This document shows, piece by piece, positions 58,928-64,000 of a stretch of 64,000 bases of DNA. This DNA is from Holacanthus passer. Its lineage: Eukaryota; Chordata; Actinopteri; Pomacanthidae. Position numbers and translations under genes: made by a program. Each line of letters begins with the position of its first letter. Positions within the stretch are counted from its first letter, which is position 1. The stretch covers positions 13,256,001 through 13,320,000 of the forward strand of contig JAFREQ010000014.1 of the NCBI GenBank assembly GCA_025331565.1, written 5' to 3'. The notes under the pieces are model-generated. The model was not told where the DNA came from, did no database searches, and saw nothing but the letters and a program-made list of their open reading frames with translations.

Positions 58928-61900
58928 TAGATTAAACAAAATGGTGCATGTGGAGAGGCACTGCAGTTACCTGAGAAAGCAGTAGCACATTGCTCCAGAT
59001 GATTTTCCTGTAGCTAGATTTATCAGCAGCATCCCAGACTCGATACAAACACAGCTGTCAGATAGGAGCCCCGCTGTCCTCCTGTGGTAAACCTGCTGGT
59101 TTCCAGTCCTGCTTTTGTCCCTTATGATATTGGTCCCTCAGGGGAGCTTTAAGTCAGGTGAAATTACCTGCGACACTTTACTTACAGTGTTAGTTCTCCT
59201 TGTCTGTGTCCTTCCTCTGCCAGGAAACAATCAGCATTGTTTGAATTGATAAATCTGTGATTTTCTGTGTTGGACAAGGATTAGGTTTATGATTATACAG
59301 AGTATTAAGGAGGCACATAAAAGGCGCAATGACTTTGTCTTTCTCTGTCCTTCTCTGCTGTTTTTATTATCTTTGTTTTAACCTGCAGTGTATTAAAATG
59401 CATTGTCACATATTCTGCGAGATGGAATGCATCAGTGAAAATGTAATGTAGGTCATTGCATCATGGGCAGTGTAGATTGCATTATTACAGCATTTTTCTA
59501 CATCAAACAGCAGAACATAAGGCATTGCATCAGACTGGCCGGATGGTATGACATCTTAAAAAGTCCTAGACTAAAAGTGAGATCAGCACTGATTTGAAGT
59601 CATTAATTTATGAGGTATGTTTTCTGTCTGTTTAAACAACTACAGTCTCGTCGTCAGTTTGTGCTGCCTACCCTTGTTGTCTTTCTTCACACCCTTTAAT
59701 AGATACAGGACTCCATGTCTGTGCTGTGTCAATACTGCTAAGAAGAGCCTCATTAATTATGGACGAATATGACTGGTGAAGGTGCTCCGACTATGCATTA
59801 TACATCACGCACACATTTAGTGTCATTTGGCAGCCTGCCACCTCCTCTGTGTGCCAATAAATTATTTGTGGTCTGCATCTGATATTAAGTACTGTGATTA
59901 GCCATCGAGGAGATAGCTGAGAAGTAATCACTTTTAAACTGAAGGACAGCAGTTTGTAGGTATCAGCACACTCAGGGATTCTTTGAGGTGATGAGAGGAG
60001 GTTCAGTCACATGAAGAGGGAAGTCCACTATTTGATCTCATTTAGACTTGGCAATGGGGAAAATAGATGAAAGGAAACATTTTATTGCCTAGCAACTCGC
60101 ACAGTCATTGTGCCTCTTCAAACGCAATTTTACTCAATCATAGACTTCTGATGTCAAATTGCCTGTGTGAAATATTGCAGAGTAAGATTTTATTTGATTC
60201 CTTTTCAAAAAAATATAGGTAATTTTGTGAATTCTATTTTTACATTTTGTGGAAAACACACACAGAGTTGATTGAATTTCCAATTATTTATGTTTAATCA
60301 ATTAATAGTTTAGTCCGTAAAATGTCAAAAATTTCCAGAGCATAGAGTAAATCAGCAGATCATTAAATCTAAGGAGTTTGCTCAAATAGTTGACTATTAA
60401 TTTTATTTCAATTGATTGATTAATTAATAGATTAATTGCTCTGTGGTTCACTGTGTTTCTGTGGTTGACCATCACACAGTGCTGCAGACGGACACCTTCT
60501 GTAACTAGCCAGCTGTTAAGGTTGTTTGTCTGTGTCTGATCTTGTATCATTAATGTGCCTGTTCGCAGCAGTTCCACCTTCAGGCCTCATACCGGTCGGG
60601 TCAAGCTCTGCAGGAGACACTGAGGTTGCAGCTTCAGTCAATATTTTTACTTTTTCAAAAGATTATCTTAAGTAATATTTTCCAATTGTGTCCAATTTAA
60701 AAAATTTAATATCTTCGACTTTGTGCCTAGTTAAAGTAGGTTTTGAAAAATCTCTACTGTGAGCTGTTGATATTAAAGCCACCTTTCTTTTTAGTACCAT
60801 TTGACAAAGCTGTTTTCTGCAGCATTCCTCAAAAGCTAACCTGCTCTTGTGCACAGGAAATAGTATAATAATGGTTTGGTAACAGCTGTAATAAAAAAAA
60901 GCACACAGTTTTCTATCAGTGCACCTCAGCTAGCTGTTTCGAAGAGTAATAATTCAGAGTGGATGACTCACCCCCTTTCAGCTTGTCAAGTAATACCTTT
61001 TAGTCTGCTACTTTAAAGGTTTGTACAGTCACCCCTTTTATATGTAATATACATTGTTTGAATATTGTTAAATTGGATAAATGTCTAGCCTATAAGGAGC
61101 CGCCATCAGAGGTCAGATGGCTCCAACCAAAGAGATAACAGCCACTGTTCAGCCACAGCAATTTGAAACAGAGGACAGTGTGGACATGCTGATGCCGGAT
61201 GCTCCGATACCAGCGTTGTCAAGGGGTTGCAGCATGGAGCAATAGTGTCACGTTTCAGACATGGCCTCATCGATCGAGTGGCGGCACGCATAGAGGGCAC
61301 CGAGGGCACGATGGCGTAGAGGAGACACACTCGAATATTGATTTCTCTAAGTCAAGGCCAGGCTGTATTCAGGAAATGTTAAATAGAAGTGTAGCAGCGA
61401 GAGCACACAGAAGCTAATGTGGCAAATAGATAACATCATCACACTTGTCTGTTTAGCATTCTGATAAGAAAACAAATTTGTAGGTGTTGCAGTCTAATCT
61501 ATCCACAAATGTTGTCATCCTTCATTACATCTGATCAGACTGATTGTAGACCCTGAATTATTACCCAAATCTGGTCCCTCCTTGTAGGAAACAAGAGAAA
61601 ACCAACTTGGGGGTTGCCACTCATATTTCTTTTAAGTCTATGGGTCACTGAATTTGCATTTCAGATAGTTTTAATTGGCTGATTACCATACATGTTAATG
61701 AAGATTTTTGTTTTGCAATTTTAATCAGGCCAAAGTGGAATTCTCTGCCAAAGAAACTGGAGCTGATTTTTTTTTTTTTTTCCCCATTCAGCGTTCTCAC
61801 TGTAAATACCTTGATGTGGCTGAGTTCTGGCAGTGCAAATGAACGGAGAACAGTAGGCAGGCAGGACTTTGTATGCAATGTTTAATGTTGTTGTTGTGAT

Positions 61901-62233
61901 TGGAAATGAAATGTGAACTCATTAAGTGAAGCCTGAGTTTTCAGTGTAAATTGCTCCTTTTTTTGGATAATGCTGAACAGTCTCTCTGTGGATAATTTGA
62001 GGAGTACAGAACTTTTGTCTTTACAATCAAGCTGTTGTTCTTCCCCTTTTAACTCTCTCATTCACGCCTTTCTATAACTGACATCATGTTGCTTTAAACG
62101 GCACGGTTTGTCAGAGCCGCCACATAAAGCCAGCAGTCGCAGGACTTGTTATCCTGTCTGGTTTGACGAGGAAAGTTTACTCCTCCCAGAAGGACGTCTG
62201 AGCGCTTCAACAAAGGAGGATAGACGAGGAGGT

Positions 62234-62247
62234 GTTGCCATAGCAAC
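62234..62247. promoter_or_regulatory. RFX X-box
   Basis: GTTGCCATAGCAAC is a perfect palindromic X-box (GTNRCC, two bases, RGYAAC) bound by RFX factors. It lies in a unique-looking block in the presumed last intron of ctnnbip1. Confidence 0.55.
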
Positions 62248-64000
62248 CTCGGTTGTCCCAGGAAAGCGAGCTTCCCTGTGGGTTTTGGTGTTTCTGCGAC
62301 ATGCTGCATGGCTCGATCGGAGCAGGTGTCATTAGGGGGCCTGGAGGCAAGCTGGAGTGCTAATTACACAGCCAGAGTGTGATCTTCCAATCTCTCTCTC
62401 TATCTCTGTGTCGGCCCCATCCCTTCTTACAGAAATACAGCCTCTCTTGTTTCAAATATTACTGCAGCCTTGCACAATCAATACACCATCTTGTTTCTCT
62501 TTGTCTGTGTTACAATCCTGGTATCATGCAGTGCTTAAACCTGCCTTTTACAGTGAAAGCCATGTGACATAGAGCAGCGACCCACCTCTGTTTGGCAACT
62601 CTAGCAGGGCAGAGTGGTATTGATTCTTACTTTATCCTGTTCCTCACTGCAGCATGAATCAGAGCCAGAGACTCAGATTTATGAAGTACCACATCTATTC
62701 ACTGAAACGCAGGGGCTTCCTTAAATACACACTCTGTCCCAAGTGAGTCAATACGTATGTGGTTGTATAGACAAATGCTAAAGGTTATTTTCCAACTCCG
62801 ATGTGCGGAGTCATTCAATTTTCTCTCTAATGATCTCTCAACGGGAACCAAAAGTTTTAACAAAAGCAATTTTGAGTTCTGGACCTGCTCCCTGAAAATC
62901 TGCTGCCTTATCATCAAGTTTACTTTCTGGATGTGGCCTATAAAATGTCAAATTAATTAAATCCTTCTTTAAAGGATCCATTTAGAAAAGTGACTCAGAA
63001 AACTGTTTGCTGCTGCTTAAACCTCATTTCATTGCTCGTTAAATCTCTGAAATATCACTGTGTGAAGTGGAGAGCAAACTGTTGCATAAATCTGACATTC
63101 TCCGTGGAATCACTCATTTGCATGTTGTGTACTTAATTAGATTTTTTTTTTTTTTTGGTTCACATTCAGGCTTGAAAAACTACACAGCATGAAATGTTGC
63201 AAAACACTGACATCGCTATCTTGTTTTGGTCACTTTGTAATATTATGACAAATATATGGCTGCAGCTAATTAGAATAGACAAATTGACTTAAATTGTTAG
63301 ATTCTCTTTTTTATTCTGTCTCTTTTTTTGTTAATTTCAGCCAATCTTTTCTCAATTACATATTGATTTCTAGTCTCTTAGAAGTGAGAAGAAAGACGCT
63401 GTTGTTTGCTTGTGAATTCGTTCAAGTGAAGAGATGGATGTTCTGGTTCTGGCTGCTTTTGGTGGGATGAAGTAAAGGCTGCAACTTCTGATTATTTATT
63501 CATTCATCTCTTTATTATTTTTTTACTTGACTCATCGTTCAAAATCATCTTTAAGGTATTTTTATTTAATGACTTACACAATTGACCAATTACCCAAATT
63601 TATTGTCGATCAATTAATAGAAAAATAGACTTTAGCACTAGATGTTTTTCATAGTCAGTGTTCATTAGCTAATTGAAAACAAAAAACACTCTATGTTCCT
63701 TTCCTGCAAAGACTATTTCTGTAATGAGTGAGGGGGCTTTTCTTACTTGGAAAGTATTTATGGAGGACAAATCCGATGACATGACTGTTGTTGCTGTTAT
63801 TTATGTAATCCACCATCCGGAGCCGCTCTGTTTATCCCATTCAAGCCGGGTGAGGAGGGGAACGGTTCACGGTGGAGGGAGGGGCCAGATCTAAACAACC
63901 TAAAAGATCTTTGCTCATAGCCAGCAGCAGTAGTCATCTGCAGCAACCTCCCATCCACTAAAGCAGTCTGATTTTTATCTGTCACTAGGCAACAGCTTTG

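Larger units (their letters stand above)
58240..64000 (+). other. Presumed last intron of ctnnbip1
   Basis: No exon is recognised to the right edge. The stretch holds two CTCF-like motifs (58857-58870 and 58914-58927), unique blocks at about 59700-59960, 61085-61330 and 62100-62360 that could be conserved regulatory DNA, a perfect RFX X-box at 62234-62247, and decayed copies of a dispersed repeat at about 60290-60460 and 63475-63640. T-runs lie at 61767-61780 and 63139-63154. Confidence 0.45.

Noticed and set aside
61106..61330. 74-codon minus-strand ORF as a gene
   Set aside because: No recognisable similarity and no splice context; the block is kept only as a possible regulatory region.
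58177..64000. Last coding exon of ctnnbip1 (tail starting AEDVV)
   Set aside because: I searched for it by reading the sequence and found no match; it most likely lies beyond the right edge.

Overview
The window is a piece of a teleost fish genome, probably a spiny-rayed (percomorph) fish. It has vertebrate multi-exon genes with GT-AG introns, roughly 40% GC outside promoters, CpG-rich promoters, many short microsatellites and several repeat families typical of bony fish. No prokaryotic features are present. Four genes, all on the + strand, could be identified by translating and splicing exons by eye.

Layout: (1) 1-11100, intergenic DNA with dispersed repeats, two copies of one inverted-repeat element, and unique low-repeat blocks that look like candidate regulatory DNA. 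(2) 11347-12090, a single-exon forkhead gene of the FOXL2 family, best called foxl3 (foxl2l). (3) 13659-22731, tmem201 (Samp1/NET5), 11 coding exons, 657 aa, with a 3' UTR to about 24.4 kb. (4) 24.4-29.4 kb, intergenic DNA with a decayed non-LTR retrotransposon. (5) 29.4-47.7 kb, pik3cd (PI3K p110-delta), 22 coding exons, 1041 aa, with an upstream non-coding exon and a long 3' UTR carrying a MITE-like element. (6) 48.7 kb to beyond the right edge, ctnnbip1 (ICAT): a non-coding first exon and two coding exons. The short last exon was not found and probably lies past 64000.

The order tmem201-pik3cd-ctnnbip1 matches the block on human chromosome 1p36.22, except that clstn1, which in human sits between PIK3CD and CTNNBIP1, is absent here. 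Only about 1 kb separates pik3cd from ctnnbip1. The genes are not a pathway unit. They are a germ-cell sex-fate transcription factor, an inner-nuclear-membrane protein, a leukocyte lipid kinase and a beta-catenin inhibitor.

I found no undescribed multi-gene system. The points most worth checking are an ETS plus IRF site pair at the pik3cd promoter, two consecutive mini-introns near the pik3cd 3' end with no in-frame stop, a stop-containing read-through form of tmem201, a large overlapping upstream ORF and a forkhead site in front of foxl3, a set of CTCF-like motifs, a perfect RFX X-box, and an unexplained 134-codon antisense ORF inside a pik3cd intron. Exon borders come from manual splice-site reading and homology from memory; no alignment was run.
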